From contig NC_067312.1 of the NCBI RefSeq assembly GCF_020740795.1, forward strand, positions 9,814,748 to 9,878,747: a stretch of 64,000 bases of DNA, written 5' to 3'. This DNA comes from Apus apus (Eukaryota; Chordata; Aves; Apodiformes; Apodidae). The notes under the pieces are model-generated. The model was not told the DNA's origin and made no database searches. It saw only the letters and a program-made list of their open reading frames with translations. Shown in pieces: positions 45,272-57,200 of the stretch (position 1 is the first letter of the stretch; each line of letters starts with the position of its first letter). A program made the position numbers and the translations under genes.

Positions 45272-46820
45272 TAGAACATCTGAAGTATTCAGGGTGGAAA
45301 AAAGCAGCAGGTGGAGGAAGACAGGGCAGTATGGCAAGGTGTGAGAGCTGGACCCTGGCAACACTGAGCCCCCACCTCTTCCTCACAGCAGATCCACCTC
45401 ATCTTGCCCTGATATTTCTAGCTCAGGCAAGGGCTGGAAAGGCTGGAAAGGAGCAACAAGCTTTTCCTGTGGCACAGGGAGGTGTTGGACTGGTGAGAAC
45501 AGAGCTGTTGGAGATGCAAAGGTGTTGCAGCTCATAGGAACCATCACTGCCTGCTGCAAAGCCCTGAAGCCTTTTAGATTTGGGTAGTTACAGTCCAGTT
45601 GTAATCAATAAAAGATTTCTGGCGAGGATATTAGAAATGTCTAGAGAGGTGCAGGATAGTGGAGTGGAGGGGCTGCAGGGCACCTGGCTGTTGCTCCTGA
45701 CCTGGGAACATCAAAGGGAAACTGAGGCCTATTGGGATTGCCTGTAGGGGTGTGCCTTGATGAAATTTCACTTCTGCGGGGGAGCTATTGGAAGTAATCC
45801 TGGGAAAATCATTCCTGTGATGGGGTTGCCCTTGTCCTGAGCCCCCGTGCCCCTAGCATCAGGGCAAACGTATCCTCCGCAATCCCTGCCCTGAAAGACG
45901 AGCTGGGCAGTGAGGAGAGCTGAGACGAAACTCAGGTGTAGATTTAAAGCATTAAAAACACGCATGGAGGCATTTGCTCCCCCCTGTGGCATGTTGGGAG
46001 AGCTGTGGGGGATTAGCAAAGGACCACAGGGCTTCTGCGCGGGGCTGGCATGTCCCGTGCTCTGCAAGGAGCGGGGGATAAACCCAGCAGGGGATACAGA
46101 GATGTAGAGACACTTGGCGCGAGCATGACTGGGAATTTAATCTCATCCCGTTTTCTGATGTGACTGAAACAAATGAGTCAATCTACAGCAGGACGTAGTT
46201 TCCCCAGAGCTGCTGCAGCCTTGGCTTGACTAAGACAAACCAATGTGCTTGCCCAGGTTGTAGCAGTGCCTGTCCCTGTTGTCATACCTGTCCTGAGTGT
46301 TTTTAGGGGACCCAGAGCATCCCCAGCTCTGACAATGACTCCTTCTGTGGTCACGGTTAAGTCCTGGGATGCTACTCCAGGATGTTGCCCTGGTGCATAG
46401 AGACCCTTTGGAATGGAGGGTAACTACTGGAGGCAGGTTTGTCACCTTTGACTAGGTACCTGTGTCCTAGGCAGCTGCCACAGGCTGCAGACCTGCTGCA
46501 GATCCCCAGTCCCCAATCCTGCCTACCCCTCTTCCTTGCCTCCCTACCTTCCAGAGAAGGTTAGACAATAAATATTGAGTAAAGGAAGTTAATCTGTGAC
46601 CAGAGTGTTATCATCAGAAAAGAAAGGTATTATTGCAGGTCTGCTGGCTCCTGCCAAACTGCAGTTTTACTGTCCCTCCTGGTACTGGGTTTATGGCTAT
46701 CATTTAATTCCAGTTTTACTGGTGGTTTTGCCCTTATCATTGAGTTTCTCCTTGCCTGCTGCTGCCTGTGACTGAAGAGAGCTTTTAGGAGGGTAATAAG
46801 GAAGAAATTAGTAAATTTTT

Positions 46821-46941
46821 AGGAAAGAAGAAGAGAAGGAAGGGAGAGAAGAAGTAAGTATTAAAGAAAGGCAGAAATAGAAGAAGAAAGAGAGGGGGGA
46901 AAGGAAGGAGGGGAAAAAGAGAGGGAAACAGGGAGAGAGAC
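46821..46941 (+). repeat. purine-rich tract
   Basis: About 120 bases of mostly AAG, GAA and GGA words with few pyrimidine interruptions. Such tracts can form triplex DNA. It is noncoding. Confidence 0.8.
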
Positions 46942-47494
46942 ATTACATCCCTCCCATTTCTATCTAAAAGACATGATCAGACACTTGACATGAAAACAAT
47001 TGAACATTTTAAGCAGATTCTAAACACCCTGGTGCCCTGCAGCAAGCAGCTCTGTGCTGTGGGAAGATCTGCTATGCCAGAAGGAAAAAAAAAACAAAAC
47101 CCAAACCCAAACCTGTTATAGATCTGGCTTAGAAAGACACACAGGAGCATGGGAGCAACCTCTGGGGCAGAAAACAGCACCCAGCTTGTCCTGGGCTGCC
47201 TGGAGCATCTCCCTTGGGCTCAGCAGCTGCCTTGGCAGGGACTTTCCAAAGGGCTGACACCAGCAGGAAACAATTTTGGAGGCGGCTTGCCCATGCCTTG
47301 GCCAGCTGGTGTTTTTTTCCTCTGCTGATGATGACTGAGACCTCCCTGCTAGGCATTTTCAGAGCCCTCAGGGACTATGTGTCATGGGAAGGCTGCTGGT
47401 CCTGGGTGGACAAAACGGGATGTCTGGATGCTGCCTGCCAGCAACTGAGAGCCACGGACTCTGCATGGGCTTTAGAACAGCAGCCCCAGGGGTG

Positions 47495-47590
47495 GTATTT
47501 AATTTGTTAATAATGTGAGACATGCAGGTAATTAAATACTGTCATATTGCAGCATCCATGTGATCATTAAGCAGTGAATTCCCCAAGCTC
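47495..47590. other. candidate conserved noncoding element
   Basis: A short AT-rich block with TTAATTTGTTAATAATGTG and GGTAATTAAATACTGTCAT between GC-richer flanks. No open frame. The call rests on texture only. Confidence 0.3.
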
Positions 47591-49479
47591 CCCTGATATT
47601 TTCTGCATACCTGGGGTTGGGGAGGTACCTTGGGTTTTGGGTTTTAGCAATGGGGACCTGCCATTGCATGTGGGTTTGAGCCTCTATCTCATCCTGGGAC
47701 CCCATCCTAGGCCTGGAAACCTGTTTATAGCAAAAAGGAACCCCTGGGCTGTCTGACTCCAGCTGAATTCACCCCAAACACAGGCAGCTGTGGAGGGAAG
47801 TGAGCAGGCATGGATGAGAGGGCAGGGGGCTGATCTGAGCTAGGGGCAGCTGACACGTTTGACTGCAAAATGGGGTTATCCACCTGTGGGGAAGATGCTG
47901 GGAGAAGGCAGGAGCCCATGCAGTGCCCAGGATCAATGTGAAATCCAGCTGGCTCCTGACATGGCTGAGATTGGGCCGTGCCTGGCACCCTCCTGCTGCT
48001 GGAGCCAGCTGTGAGAACTCACAAACATCTGTGCCAGCCCTGTGGCCACTGGGAAGGAGGGATCTCCCATTGTCCTCATGTTCCAGAGAAGGAAACCATA
48101 AATTATTGCTGATTATGTGCAGCAACGCTGAGGAGTCAGTAACAAAGCCCTGGGGTGGGGAGACACTGCAACACCAGGTTGGATCTAAGGTGGAAAGTCA
48201 CTCCCTGGGGTTTGCCTGGACCCAAGGTGACTCCTGGCAGAGGCAGAGCCCTTGGGAGGGCAGAGGTGAGGAGATTCTAATTAGATGCTAATGAGAAAAT
48301 AACTAATAGGTCTCCAGCCTGCCCAATGCTGTCAGTTTCCCTTGCCCAAGCCAAACCACCTGCTTCAGTGCACCCAGGGTGGTTTAAGCCCTGGAGGGTA
48401 CAGACAGAACTGGGATGAACCAGCTGCTGCTCCCCACACACACTGCCACACTCATTTGCAATGAAACATCCTCATAAATTACCTCTGTGAAACAAAATGT
48501 GATGGACAAAAGCAAAAAGTGCATTTGCAGCCTCTGTTTTCATTTGTTGTGTTTTGTTTGTTTGTTTGTTTTTATTTCCTGTTTTTGTTTTTGTTGTTTC
48601 ATCCCTCCCTTGTTTTGCTTGGAGCTGTCCTTAACTCATGGTAACCTGTCTTCCCCCTCCCTGTTAGTGCTTGGGCTGGGAGGCAGGACTCCTGGGCTGG
48701 CTGTGTTGCATCTCTGGCCAAATTGTTGCCTTTACTTGTGCCTCAGTTTCCCCGTGGCTCAGATAGGCTCAATAACACAGTGGCCAAACCCCATCCACAT
48801 CTGCTGGCCCTGCAGTAGGAGCCCCCGTGCCAGCTCTGCAGGTGCTTCTGGGGTACGCAAGGACTGGTGTGACACCCCTGGTTTGACACCTTCATGGTGC
48901 CTCTGGCTTGGACCTGGCTCCATCCCACCCAGCACGGATCTTGTGGTTACAAGGAAAAACTTTTTCCAGCCCTGGGGCTGGCTGCTGCCCCAAAGCAATA
49001 CTGCTCAGCCAACCACTGGGTTTGTGCAACAAAGCTGCCGGTACAATATTTAATTCATACAATAAATGTATTCTATTTAATTTGAATTAAATTTAATCTA
49101 ATTTTTAAAATTAAAAATTGAATTCTCACATGGGTGAGAACAAGACTGAGAGCAAAGTGAGGATAGGTATGCAAGATGCCAGCCTGCTTTGTAACCCTTT
49201 CCACCTGGCTTCCAAATTCTCCTGTGGAGCAGAGATGCTCAAAACCATCTGGCTGGTTCCAGCTGCTTCCACAGCTCTTGGGTAGCAGGAGCAGGACCCT
49301 GCTCCACAGCAGCCCCCTTAGAAGTAGCTGATACATTGGCACAGGAGAAAAGAAATGACCCCCAGCCTCAGCCAGTGTCTAAAATTTCTCCCCCCAAGGA
49401 CTACCTGGTGCTCTGAGGACTTGGAATGATTATGATAAAACCTGTGGGACACCAAGGGCATCACTATGATTTGTGCTGT

Positions 49480-49725
49480 CTAAATGTTAATCAGAATAAT
49501 AATGCCTAGTGAGACAGCTGTTTTAAAAGGCTGTGATGTTGGAGTAAAAATTCCAATAAAACTCTATTAGCCCTTCCTCGTTACACTAATGGTGCCTGCT
49601 GCTAAAAGCCCCCTGCTATAGACACCCGTATTAATGGGCTTATTACAGGAAATAAAATCCAAGGCTGAACATTACAGTGAAGCCTGATTAATTCAGCAAG
49701 GTAATTTTTTTTTTCTTCCCCCTCC
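49480..49725. other. candidate conserved noncoding element
   Basis: A unique AT-rich segment with many TAAT cores (TGTTAATCAGAATAATAATG, CCGTATTAATGGGCTTATTA, CCTGATTAATTCAGC). It carries no repeat signature and no open frame, and ends at a T-run. Confidence 0.38.
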
Positions 49726-50570
49726 TTTCTCTCTTTTCTTTTTCTCCCTCCCTTTATTTAATGAATGTGCTTCTTGAAGTGCCAACTTTAGAGCTCTGTT
49801 TGGGGTTTGGTGATGATTTTAAACCTATTTTGCTCACAAAGAGATGAATCTTTGCCCCAGCTCCTGGTGCAATGGGGGAAAGGCTCCTCAGACACCTCTG
49901 TCAAACCGGGAGAGAGAGGAAAAGCTGCCAGGCCAGAAATGAAGATGCTAGGGAGAGGGGTGGGGGACAGTAGATATCTCTTGGACAGTCCTACTGTGTT
50001 GGTTCTTGAGCTGGACAGCCTGTTGCTTCCCCCAAGCAGGTGCCTGGTGGCACTGAGCAAGGCAAAGGTGCTGGAAGGCAAACAGCCTCTTTCACCGCTC
50101 CTCCCCAACCTGTATCTCCTGATTTCTCCTCTTTTGATGCCAGCCCTTTCCCTGCAGGCCAGGGTTTGCTGGTGCCATCCCAAGCCCAGGACAGTGGCAC
50201 CTGGTGAGGCTGACACCCCTTGCTCAGCCCAACCTCAGCACACGCCGAGAGGCAGAAACCCACTGACAGACACACCACTATTCATTCAGGCTATAAATAA
50301 CTCCCATAAAAATCCTCTTCCCAGCCTTTTTGTGCTCAGCCAAACCCTGCCAATGGGAGTGGAGGTGGCATCTATTTTATGGGCGGCTGGAAGCCGGCTT
50401 TGCATTTCTCTGGCTCACATAATCCCACAGGTACCCTTGTTTCTTTTCTTTTCTAACAGCCTTTTGATTCACGTTCCTCCCAGCCAAGTTTAATTACAGC
50501 TTCGGCTCATGCTGCCCAGGGATAGAAAGGGGAGAGAGCAGCTCTGCCCACCTGTGGCATGGGCATGGTG

Positions 50571-50690
50571 TGAGAGGGAGACAGGGAGGGAGGGAGGCAG
50601 GGAAAAGAGGAAAGAGAGAAAGAGGGAGGGCAGGAGGGAGCAGGCAAGCAGGCATGCAATAAAGAAGGAAAGAAGGAAAAGGAAGGAAAG
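50571..50690 (+). repeat. purine-rich tract
   Basis: About 120 bases of GGGAG, AAGG and GGAAA words with rare C. The open frames in it, rich in Glu, Arg and Lys (or Leu and Pro on the other strand), are artefacts. Confidence 0.8.
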
Positions 50691-51456
50691 TGCAGCACAA
50701 ATCTGTGCATATCCTGGGAAGCCCAGAGTAATGTGCAGGTCCCAGCTTGGTTCACTGCTATATTTACCAGCCAAAATATATTTTTTAATATATATATAAT
50801 TAATGCTGTGAGCATCATGAGCCTTCAGAGTATTCTGGAGATACTGAGCAATGGGCTAGCAAAGTCTGATCTTCCTTGGTATTGATTCCTCTCAGCTCTG
50901 TTGCAGTCATAGCCTTCAAGTTAAGCAGCCGGTGCTGATGTGCTATGAGCTGGTAACAGTTTAATTATGATGTAGGGAAGGTTTGCACTGGAAATAAAAG
51001 GATGGTGGGATTGCACAGACCCTGCCAAGCAAACCTCAGAGGTCTACAGGTAGGGTTGGTGCTGGGGTTTCCCTATGAGGACCTGTGGCCCTGTTGCCTT
51101 GGGGAATGGGGTGTCCTTGGACTGGCAATGACTGGAGCTCCCCACCTCACCTGTGCCCACTGTGCCTGCCAAGGGGAGTGTCCCACACACATCAGGGATC
51201 TCTTTCCCTCCACACAATAATCACAGCCAAAGCTCACTGACTCACCTGTCTTCAATGAAAAAATAAGGTGCCTTTGGCATCATTAGTCCCTCAGATCTCC
51301 CTGGAGACGTTCTTGCTGTGACTGTTTCCCCATCACACCCTTACTGGCACCGGCAGGGGCTGAAGGTGAGGATCCCCATGTGAAATCCTGTGCTGGGGAG
51401 GACAGTCTGCTGGAGTGAGAAGAGGGAGAAAAAACACACAGAAGGAAGGGAGGGGG

Positions 51457-51474
51457 AAAAAAAAAAAAAAAAAA
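51457..51474 (+). repeat. poly-A tract (18 A)
   Basis: A homopolymer of 18 A at the end of a purine-rich run, directly next to the conserved-looking block at 51475-51600. Confidence 0.9.
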
Positions 51475-51600
51475 GGCTAAGAAATCAATTTAGTTACAAT
51501 AAAGCCTCTTACTGTATTAACTGCTAATCCACAAATACACAAACACGCAGAGGGAGTCCTTGGAATAAAGGCATTCAATTAAGCTATTTGTTCAAAGCTG
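51475..51600. other. candidate conserved noncoding element
   Basis: A unique segment after the 18-A tract, with GAAATCAATTTAGTTACAAT, ACTGCTAATCCACAAATAC and ATTCAATTAAGC. No coding potential. Confidence 0.33.
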
Positions 51601-53884
51601 GCTCAGAAGGGTCTGCCTCGGTGGAGGAACGGGCACAGTGGGACTCTGGGGAGATCCTCTCTGGGGCCATAGGTGACCTTTCCCCTCAGTTCACGGCCAT
51701 GGAGCAGGGCTGTCCCCTCCATGGGGACACGGCCCCCCTGCAGACCACATCTGCATCTCTCTGAGGTTCCCTTTGCCAGCTGGGGGGCAGGATTTCCTGG
51801 CCCCTCGTGAATGCTGGGTAGATGACCGGTTGTCCCACTCCAGCTGGGGTGGGAATTGTTTGGCATCTCTGGGCCATTTGCTCTTTCCTCCTTTCCTTTT
51901 CCTTGCAGGGAGGGGGCTGTGGTGGTGGGGGGTGTTATAACTCTTCTCTCCTTTCATTTGGTCTGCCAGCGGGCTCAGCAGGGGGAAGACCCTGTCTCGG
52001 CAGGCTGCCCATGAGATAAAAGGCAGAGAGGGCCCAGCCAAGACATTTTTTCCACTGTTACCCCCACCCCTTCGCCTTTTCCTCCATCCCCCCAGTTTTC
52101 TTGGCAAAGGACGAAACAGGAAAATGAATGTACTCCTTTCAAAGCCCTTCTTCTTTCAATATTGAACAGGGCCTGGATTCCCTTCTGGATGCCTGATTGC
52201 TGGCATTCTCGCTCCCCACGCAGCCTAAACTGTAACAGCTGGGGGCTGGGGATGATGTCGGGGGGCTGCAACCATGTGTGGGGAGGCTGGAGCAGAAAGA
52301 CCAACATCCATGCTGCTCTGTACCCCCAGAGATTCCCATTCTCCTGGGGGTCCCTTGGCCCCATCTTTACCTTCAGTCCATGAAGCTTTGCTGCTCTGAC
52401 ATGTCACAAGTCGTGAGGTCCCTGATCCCAGCAAGAACATGGGCTGAAATATGTCTGGCCATGTCCCCATGCCCCACAAAGTTTGTGCTGGGATGGGGCA
52501 TGGGAAACAGCTCCATAGCCCTGGGATGCTTGTCAAGACAAGGGAGTCCTGTCCTGCCTGAGCTGGGATGAAAGCTGTCCTGGGGTACCTTGAAGAGTGC
52601 AGCCCAACTCCTGCTTGCTGTGCTGGGCTCAGCTGAGTATTTAACTTTAATGTTTTCCAGAGATTTTATTTCTATTTCATCGCTTTCTATTTGATTTTTT
52701 TTTTTTTTGAAGATGATAATGATCTTCCACTTCCAAATGAAAAGTCGTTTGGCATCTGGGGGGTTTAGGGGGAAAGATTTATTTTTCATTTAAAGCTGTG
52801 AAACAGGATAGTTAAACCATAGCATGATTTTTTAAATTTTTTAAATTTTTTTTTTCTTCCCCAGAAGGTTTTGGAAAGACAAATTCCTCTGAAGTGACCT
52901 TTTCTGAGGAAATGTTTTGATGAAGTAGCATATTGCAGCTGAAAATGCATTTCTGTCCAAAGTGCCTGGCCGTTCCCAAGGAAAAGGGCAGGAGTGGAGG
53001 GGCCATGAGAATTCTGGAGGGAGTGAGCCAGATTTTGGAATATCTCCAGTGGTGTGGGGAGGATGCTTAAGGCAGCATGACATATTTTATGCCAGGATCT
53101 GGAAGATAAGGACCAAGGTGATGGAGACAGCTTAGGTGTGGGGACTCTGGGAATGCTGATGGGCTGAGCCTGGTGGGCAGCAGGGGAAGTGAGGTGAGAA
53201 GAGGCAGGCCCAGCCTCCAGCACAACACTCCCAAGTTCCACATTATTGCCCTTTAAGCATCATCTCCCATGCCTTTATCCCACTCAGTGCAACTCTTTGA
53301 GGAAGGTGGACAGCCCAATGGTGAGGCCTTAATGTAAATCTTCATTAGCAGCAGCTTCTAATTACTGCTTGAGACACTCCAAGGTGGGAGGATTTGGGTT
53401 TGTGAAGGGGCAGCAGGGATGGAGGGCTGCTGGGTGTGATCCTCTGTGCTCTTCCTGGGGGTGTCTCACACTGGCACATCCCCCAAACCCTGCTTCTGGC
53501 ACTGCACTCTCACTGGGGCTGGGGAGAATCACTCTGCCTCTGCTGTGACATGATCCTGCCTCACATCCAGGGTTGCAACAAACTGCTCAGCTCTAACAGC
53601 CCAAAGGCTGAGCTGAACATCCCCTGAGGCAGCATCCAGATGCTCTGCAGAGCTGCTGCCCCTGGCCAGGCTGCCTGCCCTGCTGGTGCAGCCCGTGCCA
53701 TCCTCACCCACAGGAGGGCAGGATCTTCTTACCTGCATCCCATGTGCACGAGTGATGGATGGGACTTGGGGAAGCCCCAGGAAATGCTCTGTTGTGGGGG
53801 CCTCCCCTTCTTTAATCCCGTTTGGGTGTCCTAATTTGCTGCTTTTCTGCACACCTTGCGTGCCATGTTGATTCCCTGTCCCTC

Positions 53885-54200
53885 TGGTTTATTAATCAGA
53901 GTGTCAGGCAGGGGCAGATCAAATGGCTTACAAGAGCCTAAGCACATTAGAGCAACACTATTATCTCTATCCACCAAAAGTGTAATCTCCACCAAAAATT
54001 AGAGCAAGCTGCTCTGACAAGCCCCATTCTCCATATGCCCCATGAGCAGGACCCTAATTATTTTACCGTTCTTTAACTCTATTAATCCCATCCTCCAGCA
54101 GCTGTCTTTTATTTTGCCTGGGATTGATGCAGTAACAGGAAAGATTTGCTTCACACATGCATTACAATCCCAGTTCTCGTAGGCTGTCAGTGGGGGATCA
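53885..54200. other. candidate conserved noncoding element
   Basis: About 300 bases of unique AT-rich sequence with TTTATTAATCAGAG, CTAATTATTTTACCG, TAACTCTATTAATCCC and GCATTACAATCCCAG. No open frame or repeat signature. Confidence 0.38.
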
Positions 54201-57200
54201 CTCTCCTTGCCTTATGGTACCCTCTGGTGAGGTAAGCAGCTGCATTTGGGGGGGCCTCAGACACTTTTTAGGGTGACCTCGCCTGGCAGGGTGGCAGTGG
54301 CAGGGGATCCTTCCTGCAGCACCCAGCAGGTGGTGGTGATGTATAACTAATTCCTCTCTGCCTTTTCTTATCGGAGGCTTTTAATGTTTCATTCAGCTGA
54401 AGACTGAAATTATCCATCACTCTGTCTTTCGGTGGGGCCTTGGCCTCTCATAGGACCTTTCTTTTCATGTTTGCTGGGCTGGACACAGGCAGGCAGGGAA
54501 TTGTTTGGTGCTCATTTCCCTTTTCATGCTCTCCAGGCCATGCCATGCTCAGACTATCATATGGAAGGAAAACAGGCTAAACTTCTTATCACTCCTGCAA
54601 GTCTGGTTGATACAGTCTTTCCACTCTCTTTAATATCTTTTATTTTACAGCTTTCAGCACTTTATAATAGGACAAAAATATATAGTATCTATAATAATGC
54701 CTGTTTTGAAGGAACAAGGCTTAGGTTATGGTGTCTGGAGAGAGAGGGCAGGGAGATACAAGTCAGGAGGAGGCTGGACATGGGGCATAGGGGATGCCAG
54801 GGAGGAAGGCAGTGGCAAGGGGCTTGCTGTCTGGGGGTTCTGGCTTGTCCCTGCCTGGGGTTGCCATCCTTGGGCAACAGGGACCTGAACTTCAACTGAA
54901 ACATTGATCTCCAGGACACTGATGTAACTCTCCAGGTCATGGGTGCAGCTAAGGGATCTGGGCTTGCTGCATCCCCATGGCAGACCTGACACCTGGGGAC
55001 ATGGGTGGAGACGGTGAGAGGCTGAGGAAGAGGCAAGAAGGAGTGGAGAGGAGGATGCAGATGATACTTTCTTTGCCAGCTGCAAGAATGGCTTTGGGAT
55101 GTACCTGGTGCTTGAGAGACTAAAAAGCTCAGCTGAGACAGGATGCTGGATGCATATATGGGCAGAGAGGAGCAGGGGCAGACTAGGAAGGTGGGATGCC
55201 CTTGTCCACTCTCTGAGGAAGACAAACAGGCCCGTGTCTGTCACCCAGCACCTTCCAGGTGACTGTTGGGGCAGAAGAGACTGGGACAGACCCTGTGAAT
55301 ATTCTTTATTTCTCCCCACAAAAGCTGTGGCTGAGCTGAACAGTACAGAAGCCAGAGGGAAAAGCTGGGGCAGCAAGTGGAGAAATCAGGAATGTGGCTG
55401 CCAAAATACTAAGTTTCAAGTAGCCAAGGTGGCCAGAGGAGGATCAGAGGGGAGCTGAGGGCATGCAAGCTGGTTGTGCTGGGCTGGATCCAGCAGGTGG
55501 CCCGAGCCTGGCTGGGGGCTGACAAAGATGTAGGACTGCAAGGGCTGGATTCAGCTCAGTGCTGCCGGGTTTACAGGCAGCAGCCCCGTTTTGTCCCAGG
55601 GATGCTCAGTCTCCCTGCTGCACTCCACAACAGTTGGTATGCACACAGCTGGGGGGCACGGAACACCATCCCACTGTCCCCTCAGTGTGGAAATGCCCAG
55701 ATACCACTGAGATTTTTATTTCTAGGAGCCACCTACTTACCTAAAGAGACCAAAGGAGTTCCTGAATTCAGCATCCTGAATACCTGACCCCCGTGCCATT
55801 TCTTTGAATGGGAAGTAACTGATTTCTCTTTGCATTTTAGTCCTTGCTGCATTTTCATCCAGGTGTGACCAAGTCTGACCTTGGATCAATTTAAATTTAT
55901 TCATTTTTCTGTGACAAGGGCCTCTGAGATGATGAAAAATTGACATGGTGTAATAGCAGAGAAGTGCCTCTGGACCTGCAGTCAATCTCTTCTGTGGTGT
56001 GGAAATGAAGCCCTCCAAACATTGCAGAATATCTGAGCAAATCCTACAGTGTAACATTTTTATAAAGGTATATATATGTGTATGTTCCTGTGTGTAGCTT
56101 TAAACATACACATACTAATATTCTCTACCCATTTCATTGCAGCATCAGAAATGCAACTCCTAATGCTGGGTGCTAATGGGGTACGTTTTTATTTGTCCTT
56201 GTTATAAAATAGGTGTCTACGTATTAGCTTTTCAGGGCTTTATATTGATGTAGGGCAGTAAACTTTATGGCAGATTTCACAACCCCGTTAAGTGTAGCGT
56301 CTTAAACTGTAATATCTAGCTGGGAAGACAAGTAAAACTCTTGCAAGCAATACATCTGGGAAGGTGGTCTGAAGCCAGAGGATGAAAAAGAAGTGATGCT
56401 GATACCTACAAGTTCCTGGCATGTGCAGGAGGCTCCGCACATCCCAGGAAAATGGGTTTATTCTCTGTTCTTTGGCTGCTTCCAAAGTTTCCCAGAGCTG
56501 TGTCTGTGCCAGTAGCAATTGCATCCCTCAGGTTTTTGGCTGGCTGCTCTGGAGGCTGGTTGCTCTCCCATCCCTCCACCTTCCATGTCCTCAGTAAATC
56601 TAATGTGATGCATACTGCGGCCGCTGGTCACAGATAGCTGCTTAGCTTAAATCCTGCTTGAATTCCCTTGGCTTATCTGCTAAATGGGATCTCAGTTATA
56701 AATAGAGTCCTGCAGACACTGAGACCTATTTGGGCAGGGGTTTGTTTGGCAAGGAGTTTTACAGAAGTTTGAGCAAATTGTTGGGGAGAAGCTGAGAGAT
56801 AATAACAAGGAAAATTATATTAAACTGACTCCTCCGCTTCCTCCTTATCCCTTGGCTGTTAGCAACCCATCCAGAGAGTGCAGCTCTCAAGCAAACAAGA
56901 CAGCACAGGTCTACACAGCTCCAGTCCAGCAGCTGAAGTGGCAAAATGCCAGCTTGGAGCCAGGAAAAAGAGGGGAAGGGGTCCCACTGTGCACCCCCAG
57001 GCTGCCCTCGGTGGCGGGCACATAGGTACAGATACAAGCAGGGTAAAGATGTGCCCTGATGCCCTGGGGATGTTAGCTTTCCTCCCCCTGCTCCCAGTGT
57101 CTGCCTGCCACTGCTGCCTGCTAATTGGGATGCTGATAATTATTAGTGTTTCATGATTTAATTTTCTTCCCATTAGACCCTCTGCATTAGCCTTTTTGGA

